Source: Mycobacteroides saopaulense (GTDB taxonomy: Bacteria; Actinomycetota; Actinomycetes; Mycobacteriales; Mycobacteriaceae). Taken from it: a DNA stretch of 64,000 nt. The notes beneath the pieces were generated by a model that was given only the letters and a program-made list of their open reading frames with translations, ran no database searches and was not told the DNA's origin. The first letter of the stretch is position 1. Each line of letters starts with the position of its first letter. The DNA is taken from positions 1,922,001 through 1,986,000 of the forward strand of contig NZ_CP010271.1 in the NCBI RefSeq assembly GCF_001456355.1, written 5' to 3'. The position numbers and the translations under genes are program-made. This document shows, in pieces, positions 10,271-19,100 of the stretch.

Positions 10271-11032
10271 TCACGCATTGCGGGCCATCAGCCCGCCGTC
10301 GACGGGGATGACCGTGCCGGTGAGATAGGACGCGACCGGTAGGCACACGCTCAATGTCACGTGTGCGACCTCCTCGGCGCGGCCATAACGACGCAGTGCG
10401 GTGCGTCGACGGGCGTAGGTGTCCTTGTCCTCAGCGGAGATCGCGGCGGTCATCGCGGTGTCGATGGGGCCCGGGCAGATGCAGTTCACCGTGATCCCGT
10501 CGCGTCCCAGGTCGACGGCCAAGCTTCTGGTCAGACCCGCCAGGCCGGATTTGGCTGCGACGTAAGGGCTGTCGTACGGCGTGGCGCCGAGGGCCTCGGT
10601 CGAGGCGATGTTCACCACGCGCGGGGCAGGGGAGTCACGCAGGAAGGGAAGCGCCGCGCGGACAATCCGTTGTGGTGCGGTCAGGTGGACGGCCAACGAT
10701 CGGTCCCAGGTCTCGCCGTAATCGGGGTCGTCGAGCGACCGGAACGCCGCGAAACCGGCGTTGTTCACCACGATGTCGAGCCGGCCGAATCGTTCGGCGA
10801 CGGCGGTGACGACCTCGCTGATCTGTGCGCCGTCGGTGACATCCAGCGCCCACGGCACTGCCGCGTCGCCGATCTCGTCGGCGACCGCCTTCGCGTCCGC
10901 CAAACGCAGATCGGTGACGGCGACATATGCGCCGTCCTCGGCGAAAACCCGCGCTGTGGCCTTCCCCATGCCGCTCGCGGCGCCGGTGATCAGCACGGCC
11001 GAGCCCGCTACTGACCTAGCGGCCGCACTCAT
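10271..11032 (-). CDS. Short-chain dehydrogenase/reductase
   Basis: A 253-residue classical SDR. The cofactor motif TGAASGMGKA is near residue 16, NNAG follows near 90, and the catalytic Ser (NIASTEALGA) and YVAAK lie near 143-160. CPGPIDTAM is the usual C-terminal loop. TDLR after the second strand suggests NAD(H) preference by the acidic-residue rule. The substrate cannot be deduced. It converges on ppm1 with 12 bp between stops and lies 12 bp downstream of rbpA on the same strand, so it probably shares the rbpA transcript. Confidence 0.9.
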   Translation of the reverse strand: MSAAARSVAGSAVLITGAASGMGKATARVFAEDGAYVAVTDLRLADAKAVADEIGDAAVPWALDVTDGAQISEVVTAVAERFGRLDIVVNNAGFAAFRSLDDPDYGETWDRSLAVHLTAPQRIVRAALPFLRDSPAPRVVNIASTEALGATPYDSPYVAAKSGLAGLTRSLAVDLGRDGITVNCICPGPIDTAMTAAISAEDKDTYARRRTALRRYGRAEEVAHVTLSVCLPVASYLTGTVIPVDGGLMARNA

Positions 11033-11044
11033 AGGGGTGGGCGA

Positions 11045-11380
11045 CTAACCGCGACGACGGCCCTTGATCAGTTCCAGACGCTCTTTGAGCAGCTCGTCGA
11101 GCTCTTCGACGCTGCGGCGCTCCAAGAGCATGTCCCAGTGGGTACGCGGGGGCTTGACCTTCTTGGGCTCGGGCACATCGCCGTCGAGCAGGGTGCCCTC
11201 CATGCCGTTGCGGCATGCCCAGTTCGCCGGGATTTCGGCGTCGTGGGCGAAGGGGACGTCGAACTCCTCACCGTTCTCGGTGCGGTAGCGGGCCATACGG
11301 CGAGGCGCCAGGTCGTGGTCACGATCGGTTTCGTAGCTGACGGCGCCGAGCCGGCTGCCTCGTAGAACACGATCTGCCAT
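11045..11380 (-). CDS. rbpA: RNA polymerase-binding protein RbpA
   Basis: A 111-residue actinobacterial transcription factor that binds RNA polymerase and group I/II sigma factors and stabilises the open complex. Family sequences are visible: N-terminal MADRVLRGSRLGAVSYETDR, the core YRTENGEEFDVPFAHDAEIP, the linker, and the sigma-interacting tail THWDMLLERRSVEELDELLK. The length matches the family. An AGAGGAGAAG ribosome-binding site precedes the ATG. A TTGACT-17-TGTAAG promoter lies 60-90 nt upstream. Confidence 0.97.
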   Translation of the reverse strand: MADRVLRGSRLGAVSYETDRDHDLAPRRMARYRTENGEEFDVPFAHDAEIPANWACRNGMEGTLLDGDVPEPKKVKPPRTHWDMLLERRSVEELDELLKERLELIKGRRRG

Positions 11381-11441
11381 GTGTACTTCTCCTCTATCAC
11401 TGCGCGGTATTCACTGCGGGTCGGTGACCGTACATCCCGCG

Positions 11442-11470
11442 CTTACATTGCTGGTGGCTATTCAAGTCAA
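11442..11470 (-). promoter_or_regulatory. Candidate housekeeping promoter of rbpA
   Basis: On the minus strand TTGACT (11470-11465) is followed after 17 nt by TGTAAG (11447-11442). This fits an SigA-type -35/-10 pair with ideal spacing, about 62 nt upstream of the rbpA ATG. The rest of the 209-bp gap to the methyltransferase gene shows no other clear element. The start site is predicted by eye only. Confidence 0.45.
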
Positions 11471-11589
11471 CGCCGTACCCGCGGGATTAGTTCCCTGTTC
11501 ATGCAGGTTGTGGCCCTCATTATAGGGCGTCAACCCTGATCTGAGCGCCACCGCTACGCATCCGAGACGTGTGGCGGCCGCACGTGCTG

Positions 11590-12516
11590 CTATCCGGTGC
11601 GCTGTGCGGTGGTAATGGCTGCCCGACCGTCGACGGGTGAGCGGCCGGCGTACGTGGGTGCGTAGTGCTGCAACAGTTCGAGGGTGGTCAGGTGCCGGCC
11701 GCACTGGAATCCATGGGTGGTAAGCAGCGCATCGGCGTCGCCGGCGGTGAGGCCGGTCAGGTAGGGCTCCCCGAACCGTGCTGCCGCCTCGGTCCACAGC
11801 CGGGCGCGAACGGACTTGCCGCCCCCGGCGACGACGGTGGTGTCGAGGTAGTCGAATACCAGCCGACTGCCGGGTGCGCAGACCGTTGCGAGATCGGCGA
11901 GTGTCGCATCAAGTGCTTGCTGGGTGAGGTACGCGGTCACACCGAGCCAGATGATCAGGCTCGGCCGAGTGGGATCGAAGCCACTGGCGAGCAGCCGTTC
12001 GCGGAGCACGTCGTGTTCGAAATCGCAAGGTACCCAGACGATCTGATCGTTGTTCTCGGCAGAGAGCAGCCCCTCCACGACGGCGCGTTTGTCCGCCTGG
12101 GTGGTGGGGGCGTCGACTTCGAAGATCTTGACGTGGCGGTGCGCGGCCCGGCGCAGCGTGGTGGTGTCGAATCCGGCGCCCAGCAGCACGATCTGATCGA
12201 CACCGTCCTTGACGGCGGATTCCAGGACATCGTCGGTATAACGCACACGCAATACCAAGAAAAAATGTCCCGCGGCGCCGAATACAGATTTCAGTAATCC
12301 GATGAAGCCACGGGCTACCAATGGGTGGATCAAACCGGCCCGCAACAAGGGGTCGCGGACGAAATGCCGCGAATACGGATCGTCGAGAAGACGCCGACTT
12401 GGCGGCTGCAACGTTTCTGCCGCGCGCTGAGCGGCGCACGATTGCGCCGTAAAACTCGCGCGGCGATCAAGGCGGCGACTTTTCACGCGTAGGTCTCCGA
12501 ATCTGGGGGTCGACAA
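11590..12516 (-). CDS. Class I SAM-dependent methyltransferase (TIGR00027/PPM family)
   Basis: A 308-residue S-adenosylmethionine-dependent methyltransferase of the family common in mycobacteria, related to leucine carboxyl methyltransferases. Visible are RRLLDDPYSRHFV near residue 45, SAM motif I QIVLLGAGFDTTTLR near 130, then KIFEVDAPTTQADKR and the Trp-Leu-Gly-Val-Thr-Ala-Tyr-Leu motif near 210. The first in-frame start is TTG 12516; a GTG at about 12486 is the alternative. It follows mmpL by 37 bp on the same strand, so it probably belongs to the mmpS-mmpL unit and modifies the exported product. Carboxyl O-methylation is only an inference from the family. Confidence 0.85.
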   Translation of the reverse strand: MSTPRFGDLRVKSRRLDRRASFTAQSCAAQRAAETLQPPSRRLLDDPYSRHFVRDPLLRAGLIHPLVARGFIGLLKSVFGAAGHFFLVLRVRYTDDVLESAVKDGVDQIVLLGAGFDTTTLRRAAHRHVKIFEVDAPTTQADKRAVVEGLLSAENNDQIVWVPCDFEHDVLRERLLASGFDPTRPSLIIWLGVTAYLTQQALDATLADLATVCAPGSRLVFDYLDTTVVAGGGKSVRARLWTEAAARFGEPYLTGLTAGDADALLTTHGFQCGRHLTTLELLQHYAPTYAGRSPVDGRAAITTAQRTG

Positions 12517-12553
12517 TTACCAATTCTGCAATTTCTATACAAAGATTTCTGTT

Positions 12554-15500
12554 TTATGCCTGGCGTGCGCCTGTCGTCGAACGAATTAGTGCCGGGTCCG
12601 TTTCTCGCAATGCGCGGCACGGTACTCGCATGGGCCACCAGAACCACCGGCCGAGCAGGGTCGCGATGGAGGGAATGACGAGTGAGCGGACGATCAGCGT
12701 GTCGAGCAGGAGTCCGACGCCGACGGTGGTGCCGATCTGTGCGAGGGTGCTGGAATAGCCGGCGATCAACGCGAACATCGTGAAACCGAAGATCAAACCG
12801 GCGGTGGTGACCACGCTGCCGGTTCCCACCATGGAGCGAATGATGCCGGTCTTGATTCCGGCGCGGAGCTCTTCCTTGAACCGGGCGACCAGTAGCAGGT
12901 TGTAATCCGCGCCGACGGCGACAAGAAATATGAAGGAACACGGTGCCACCGCCCAGTGCAGTGGCAGACCGACGCCGTGCTGCCAGATCGCCACACTGAG
13001 ACCCCACGCCGAAAGGAAGGACAGCCCCACGGTGCCGACGACGGCGACCGCGGCGACGAAGCTGCGCAGCAGCAGCAGGACGACGCAGAACACGAATGCG
13101 AACGCCGCCACGGCGCTGGTGATGAAGTCCTCCCTGGCGAATGCGGCGATGTTGAGCAGTGTGCCTCCGGCCCCGCCGATGCTCACCTGGCTCCCGCCGA
13201 GCGAGGTGCCCTTGAGGGCGGACTTGGCCGCGGGGATGATCTTTGCGCTGTAATCCATGCTCTCTCTGCTGAACGAGTTCACGTCGCCCATGACGAGCAT
13301 TCGGGTGATCTTGCCGTCCGGTGAGAAGAACACGGACAGGGCGGACTGGAACAACGGGGACTCGAACGCCTGACTGGGCAGGAAGAAATACCCACTCGGG
13401 TCGCCCTTCATATAGGTGTCGGCGATCTCCCGCAGGAACTGGGTGACCTCGTTCATCTGTACGAGCAGCGAGTCCGCCATGCCACGGATCGGAGTGAGAG
13501 TTTGTTGCGCGTCGGCCAGGAAGCGGTCCAGTAGCCGGACCTGCGCCACCAGATTCGGCAACGACTCGGAGGCGACACGGGACGCGTCCACCAGATCTTC
13601 GAACTTGCGCCCTCCGGCCTGGTTGAGTCCGTCGAGAACGGCCAGACCGGTGAGCGCGGTGTTGCAGGGCAGCAGCTGCTTGCAGTCGGGGACCATATCG
13701 ACCAGCTGGCCTGCCGTATCGATACCGGCCGCGAGCATGGGCTGCATCTCGTTGTGGATGCTCTTCGCCGTCTTCAACAGGTCGATGAGGCGCGCTCGGG
13801 TGGCCTGGCCTGCGCCGCCGGGAAGTTCGACAGCGCGTTGGGTGACCTGGAGGTCCTTGAGGACCACCTTCACGCCCACGGAGAGCTGATCGATCTGACC
13901 GGTGATTCTGGCGATGCCGTTGAGCTGGGTGCTGACCATCTCCGCTATTTGGGACATTCGTTCACCGATGTATCCGCCCTGGTAGGTCAGGGTTCCCTGG
14001 GGTAGCGGAGATATCAGCGGCCGCGTGATGCCCTGCACCGCTTGGACACCGTCCACGCTGTAGACGGCATTGGTCAGCTTCGCCAGTGCGATCAGGTCGG
14101 CGGAGTTGCGCATGTCGTGGTCGGACTCGACGAAGAGCAGGTTCGGGTTCAACAGATTGGGCGGTAGGTGCCGATCCGCGGCGTCCAGTCCGAGGTTCGC
14201 CTCGGTGTTGGCCGGTTGTGCCGCGCGTTCGTTGTAGCTGATGACGTACGTCGGCAAGACCAGAATCGCGAGTGCGAGCACGGCGAGGCTGCCCGCGAGT
14301 ACGGGGCCGGGCCAGCGGACCACATGTGTGGCGATGCGCCGCCAGCGCCGGATGGCGCGGTCTCCACGCGGCTCGTAGAGCCCGAGCCTGCAGCCGATTG
14401 CGAGTAGCGCGGGGCCGAGGGTCAACGCCGCCGCCAGCGCGGTGAGGATGCCGATGGTGCAGGGCAGACCGGAGGTGGAGAAGGCCGCGAGTCTGGTGAG
14501 GGTCATGCACGCGGTCGCGCCCGCCACGGTCAGCCCCGACGCGAAGATGATGCGTTGCACGCTCGACAGTGCGGTGTAGTAGGCGGTGGTTGGGTCCTGG
14601 CCCGCCCGTCGTGCCTCCTGATATCTGCCGAGCAGGAAGATCCCATAGTCCGTCCCCGCACCCAGCACGATGCCGGCCAACAGACTCGAGGCGAATATGG
14701 AGATGCCGATGATTCCGCGTTCACCCAGCAGCGCGACGATCGGACGGGCGGTCACCAGAGCGACCGCCACGACCAGCAGCGGCATCGATGCGGTGAACAG
14801 CGACCGGTAGGTCAACGACATGATGATCGTGATGCAGATCGCGCACGCGACGATGATCGGCAGGATCGATCGGTTGATCGCGAGCAGTTCGTCGTTCACG
14901 ACCGCAGACGGACCGGTCACGTAGATCTTGACCCCATCGGGGGGTGGGTAGGCCTTGACGATGTCGCGCACCGCTTGGGTGGATTCCATGGCCAGCGCAG
15001 TGCCCATGTTTCCGGCGAGATTGAGGTAGCTGAAAGAGGCCTTCCGATCCTGGCTTTCGAAGGCCGGGGCGAACGACGGGTCGGACCACAGATCGATCGT
15101 GGTGACGACGTGCTTCTTGTCGGCCTTGAACTTCTCCATCAGGTCGGCGTAATAGCCGTGCATCTCCGCGCCGAACGGTTTGTCTCCTTCGGCCAGCACC
15201 GCGACGAAGTTGTTGGTGCCGCCATTGCCGAAGTACTTGCCCATGTTGGAGAGTGCCTGCACCGACGAGGCCTCGTCGGGCAGGAAGGACAGGGCGTGCC
15301 CTTCGATCACCTTTTCCAGTTGGGGCCCTGCAGCATTGAGGCCGCACGCGAGCAGCACCCACAGCACGACGATGGGTATGGATAGCCCGTACAGCAGCCT
15401 GGCGTAGAGCGGTCTGTGCTGTTCGGTGCCGGTACCGGCGTAAGTCTCGCGGCGGAACGGCACGGAGAACTCGTTGCGTACTCGCCCACCGAATGCTCGC

Positions 15501-15577
15501 GATCGATCGGAGAATCCGGCGCGGTCGCCGGGTGTGGCTATGGGTCCGGTATCTGCTTCGCTCTCATCCTTTTTCAT
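12554..15577 (-). CDS. MmpL-family lipid transporter
   Basis: A 1007-residue RND-superfamily transporter. The ATG at 15577 overlaps the mmpS stop as ATGA. An upstream in-frame start at 15742 lies inside mmpS and is rejected. Layout: one helix near 47-70, a large periplasmic loop containing YFGNGGTNNFVAVLAEGD, helices near 250-420, a second loop of about 300 residues, and helices near 810-980. The proton-relay Asp-Tyr pairs are visible as D310 (GAGTDYGIFLLGR) and D891 (AVGADYNLLLVARF). MmpL proteins carry lipids and siderophores to the outer envelope. It is next to and divergent from a PKS, so that product is the likely cargo. Confidence 0.93.
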   Translation of the reverse strand: MKKDESEADTGPIATPGDRAGFSDRSRAFGGRVRNEFSVPFRRETYAGTGTEQHRPLYARLLYGLSIPIVVLWVLLACGLNAAGPQLEKVIEGHALSFLPDEASSVQALSNMGKYFGNGGTNNFVAVLAEGDKPFGAEMHGYYADLMEKFKADKKHVVTTIDLWSDPSFAPAFESQDRKASFSYLNLAGNMGTALAMESTQAVRDIVKAYPPPDGVKIYVTGPSAVVNDELLAINRSILPIIVACAICITIIMSLTYRSLFTASMPLLVVAVALVTARPIVALLGERGIIGISIFASSLLAGIVLGAGTDYGIFLLGRYQEARRAGQDPTTAYYTALSSVQRIIFASGLTVAGATACMTLTRLAAFSTSGLPCTIGILTALAAALTLGPALLAIGCRLGLYEPRGDRAIRRWRRIATHVVRWPGPVLAGSLAVLALAILVLPTYVISYNERAAQPANTEANLGLDAADRHLPPNLLNPNLLFVESDHDMRNSADLIALAKLTNAVYSVDGVQAVQGITRPLISPLPQGTLTYQGGYIGERMSQIAEMVSTQLNGIARITGQIDQLSVGVKVVLKDLQVTQRAVELPGGAGQATRARLIDLLKTAKSIHNEMQPMLAAGIDTAGQLVDMVPDCKQLLPCNTALTGLAVLDGLNQAGGRKFEDLVDASRVASESLPNLVAQVRLLDRFLADAQQTLTPIRGMADSLLVQMNEVTQFLREIADTYMKGDPSGYFFLPSQAFESPLFQSALSVFFSPDGKITRMLVMGDVNSFSRESMDYSAKIIPAAKSALKGTSLGGSQVSIGGAGGTLLNIAAFAREDFITSAVAAFAFVFCVVLLLLRSFVAAVAVVGTVGLSFLSAWGLSVAIWQHGVGLPLHWAVAPCSFIFLVAVGADYNLLLVARFKEELRAGIKTGIIRSMVGTGSVVTTAGLIFGFTMFALIAGYSSTLAQIGTTVGVGLLLDTLIVRSLVIPSIATLLGRWFWWPMRVPCRALRETDPALIRSTTGARQA

Positions 15578-15987
15578 GCGACTTGCACCTTGCAGCTGGC
15601 GATGCCGCCACTGGCGGTTGCGACTTGTTCGTCGCGGACCTTGCCGTTGACGGTGATCCTGCATCCGACGCCGGAGCTGTTGGATTGCACGACCATGCTG
15701 GTCACGAGCGAAGGTTCCACGGTTCGCAGTGCCTCCTGCCATGGCAGGACCGTGTTGACGTTTTGGTTGTGTCCGTCGTCGTCGAGATAGGACACCGTCG
15801 CCGGAGTTCCGTCGGGCCCGACCGCCTCGTACTGGATCGTTCGTTCGGACAGCGTGCCCAACGTGGGGAGGCGGCTCACCGTCCCCGCGGCCTCGTCCGG
15901 GATCTCACTCGAGCGCAGTTTGAGGATGAACAACGCCGCGACGGTAAGCACCGCCAGCACAACGAGATACACCCAGGCGTTTCTCAT
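15574..15987 (-). CDS. MmpS-family accessory protein
   Basis: A 137-residue protein with one N-terminal membrane helix (about residues 5-23) and an exported beta-sandwich domain. GTVSRLPTLGTLSERTIQYE and the C-terminal SGVGCRITVNGKVRDEQVAT match the MmpS pattern, including the Cys pair (in GCRI and SCKV). MmpS proteins assist their cognate MmpL in export. The stop overlaps the mmpL start by 4 bp. The gene is first in the minus-strand unit and diverges from the PKS across 209 bp. Confidence 0.9.
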   Translation of the reverse strand: MRNAWVYLVVLAVLTVAALFILKLRSSEIPDEAAGTVSRLPTLGTLSERTIQYEAVGPDGTPATVSYLDDDGHNQNVNTVLPWQEALRTVEPSLVTSMVVQSNSSGVGCRITVNGKVRDEQVATASGGIASCKVQVA

Positions 15988-16196
15988 TGAGCTACTTCTG
16001 AGGGGATCAACAAAGTCATCTGAAACACCCTTCGTGTTGCCAATCAGACGGGTACAGTCCGAACTCCACGGAATGACACGGCAGGCACGGCATCGTTAGT
16101 GGTCAAGATGATTCCAGATGAGCTCACACTGTCTCGCTATTTCGGAAAAAGTTCCATCATCTCCCGATAGTTCGACAACTAGGAGAGGGCCGAGCA
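15988..16196. promoter_or_regulatory. Divergent control region between mmpS and PKS genes
   Basis: This 209-bp region must hold the promoters of both the mmpS-mmpL-methyltransferase unit and the PKS-thioesterase unit. It is visibly more AT-rich than the flanking genes near 16100-16170. An AGGAGAGG ribosome-binding site at 16181-16188 serves the TTG start of the PKS. No IdeR-like box or long inverted repeat was found, and no sigma promoter could be picked with confidence. Confidence 0.5.
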
Positions 16197-19100
16197 TTGG
16201 TTGCAGTGGCTATCATTGGCATCGGATGCAAATTCCCCGGGGGAATTGGTGATCCGGACAGTTTCTGGAACTTTGTGTTACACAAAGGCGACGCTGTCGT
16301 CGATATTCCGAAGGATCGCTGGGACGCGGACAAGTACTACGACCCCGACCCGGATACACCGGGCCGGATGTACACCCGCAGGGGCAGCTTCCTGACCCAG
16401 GAGTTCCGGCGGTTCGACGCGGACTTCTTCGGGATCTCCCACCGCGAGGCCGCTGTCCTGGATCCCCAACAGCGACTTCTGCTGGAGACCACCTGGGAGG
16501 CGCTGGACGACGCGGGCATCGCCGCACAGGCGTTGGGCGGCAACGTGGGAACGTTCATCGGCGGCTTCATGAACGACAACATGATCAGCCGTGGGCTGGC
16601 CCGAAACCTCGAGAAGATCAACAACTTCGCGGCCTTCAGCGCGTCGCAGACCTTGTTGTCCAATCGCATCGCGCACGCGCTCGATTTCTGGGGACCGAGT
16701 ATGACCGTGGACACGGCATGCTCGTCCTCGCTGGTGACGACGCACCTGGCGGTACGGGCGGTCGCGAACGGTGAATGTGACGTGGCGCTTGCCGGTGGCG
16801 TGAACGTCATGTTCCAGCCGGAAACGTTCATCACCATGTGCAAGGGCAGGTTTCTTGCCGCCGACGGTCGCAGCAAGTCGTTCGACGCGGCAGCCGACGG
16901 CTATGGCCGCGGTGAGGGCGTCGGGATCGTGGTGCTCAAGAACCTTGAGCAGGCGCAGCGCGACGGTGACCATATATATGCGGTCATTTTGGGCAGCGGG
17001 GTCAACCAGGACGGCAGAACGATAGCGTTGCCCGTCCCCAACCCGGTGTCACAGCAGCGGCTCGCGGAGCGGGTGCTCAACGAGGCGGGCGTCGACCCGG
17101 CCCTCGTCGGATACATCGAGGCACACGGCACGGGCACGAGCGTCGGAGACCCGTTGGAGGCCGCGGCATTAGGGCACTCGTACGGCCAGGCCGCCGGTCG
17201 CGCGGAGTCCCTGGTAATCGGTTCGGTGAAGAACAACTTCGGGCACACCGAAGCCGCGGCGGGCGTCGCGGGCCTGATCAAGGCCGCGCTCACCGTGCAG
17301 CGCCGGACCATTCTGCCGCAGGTCGTGCTCGACAAACTCAATCCCGAAATCCCCTTCGACGAACTTCGGATCCGCATACCCACCGAGGTCGAGCCGTACC
17401 CCGACCTGGGCGCTCCGGCATACGCTGCGATCAACAGCTTCGGCTACGGCGGGACCAATGCGCACGTCATCGTGTCCGAGCCGCCCGCGCCGGTCGCCGC
17501 TGCGCCGGTCAGGGACAGCATCCGGATCTTCCCGGTCTCCGCGCGCAGCAGTACCGCCCTGCACGAGGTCGCCGGGCGTTATGCCGAGCTCTTGGGTTCC
17601 GATACCTCCGGCGAGAACACGCAACGTCTGAAGACCGCGGTCACCGGCCGCCGTGCGCACCACTACCTTCGCAAGGGCTTCATCTACCGTGACGGGGACG
17701 ACCTTCTCGCACAGCTGAATTCCTATGCCCAAAGCGATGAAGCGGCACCGGCGCGTGCGCTGGTCGAGGGGATCTCAGATCCGGTGTTCGTCTTCAGCGG
17801 TATGGGCCCACAGTGGTGGGGGATGGCGCGTGGTTTGTTGGAGACGCCCGGTGTCTTCCGTGACACCGCCGCCGAGATCGACGCGGTGTTCCAGGAGATC
17901 TCGGGCTGGTCGGTGATCGCCGAGCTGCTGCGATCCGAGGGAGACTCCCGTGTCAGCCGTACCGAGATCGCCCAGCCGGCGAACTTCCTGGTGCAATCGG
18001 CGTTGGCAAAGCATTTGCAGCAGTTCGGGATCCGGCCCGCGGCGGTAGTCGGACACAGTGTCGGCGAGGTCGCCGCAGCATATGCGAGCGGTGCGTTGTC
18101 CCTGCGAGACGCCGCCACCGTCTCCTTCCACCGCTCTCGACTGCAGGCCAAAACAGCGGGGTCCGGCGGCATGCTGGCCGTGGGGCTCGATGCCGAGGAA
18201 GCCCAGCGCCGAGCCGCGCGCTTCGGCTCTGCGGTATGTGTCGCGGCGATCAACAGCGCTTCGGCCACAACGCTATCCGGCGACTCCAAGGCCCTGCGGA
18301 TCCTGCACGACGGGCTTGCCGAAGATGGAGTCTTCGCCCGCATGCTGCACGTCGAAGTCCCGTATCACAGTCAGCTCATGGACCCCATCCTCGATGAGCT
18401 TGCGACCTCTCTGGCCGGGCTTGCCCCGCGTCAGGCGGACGTGCCGTTGTATTCGACGGTGACCGGCGAGAAGATCGACAGCGCTGCATTCGCGGACCCG
18501 GACTACTGGGTCAAGAACGTGCGGGAAAGCGTCTTCTTTGCCAAGGCCATCGACACACTTATCACGGACCGCTACCGGGTGTTCCTGGAGCTCGGGCCGC
18601 ACCCGGTGCTGCTCGGGAACATCCGGGAAAGCTTTGTACGCCACAGTGTCTCCGGTGCGGCGGTGCAGACGTTGCACCGGGATCAAAGTGATGAGCAGTC
18701 GGTGCTGCAGGCCATTACCGACCTGTACGCGGTCGGCGCGATCGATGTCCCCGGTGAGGCCGCGCTCTATGAGGACGGCGCGGTTCCACACATGGAGTTG
18801 CCGAAATATCCATGGTCGCAGGACGAGCTGTGGGAGGAAGATCCGCTGACGCTGCGAGCGCGCTATGGCGACGCCGATCGCTTCGCGCTTCTCGGCGACA
18901 GGGCGGACGCGCTGACGCCGCAATGGGAGGTCACCCTCGCTGCCGCGAACCTACCCTGGCTCTGCGACCACACCGTCCTCGGTTCGGTCGTGCTTCCCGG
19001 CACCGCGTATCTCGACGTGGCACTGTCGGCCGTGCGTCAACGATCCGGTCGCACCTATGCGGGCCTGGACTCCGTGGTCTTCGCGGTGCCGTTGGTAGTC

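Noticed and set aside
15578..15742. Longer N-terminus for MmpL
   Set aside because: The extra 55 codons overlap mmpS out of frame and look like shadow sequence; ATG 15577 with ATGA overlap is a better start.
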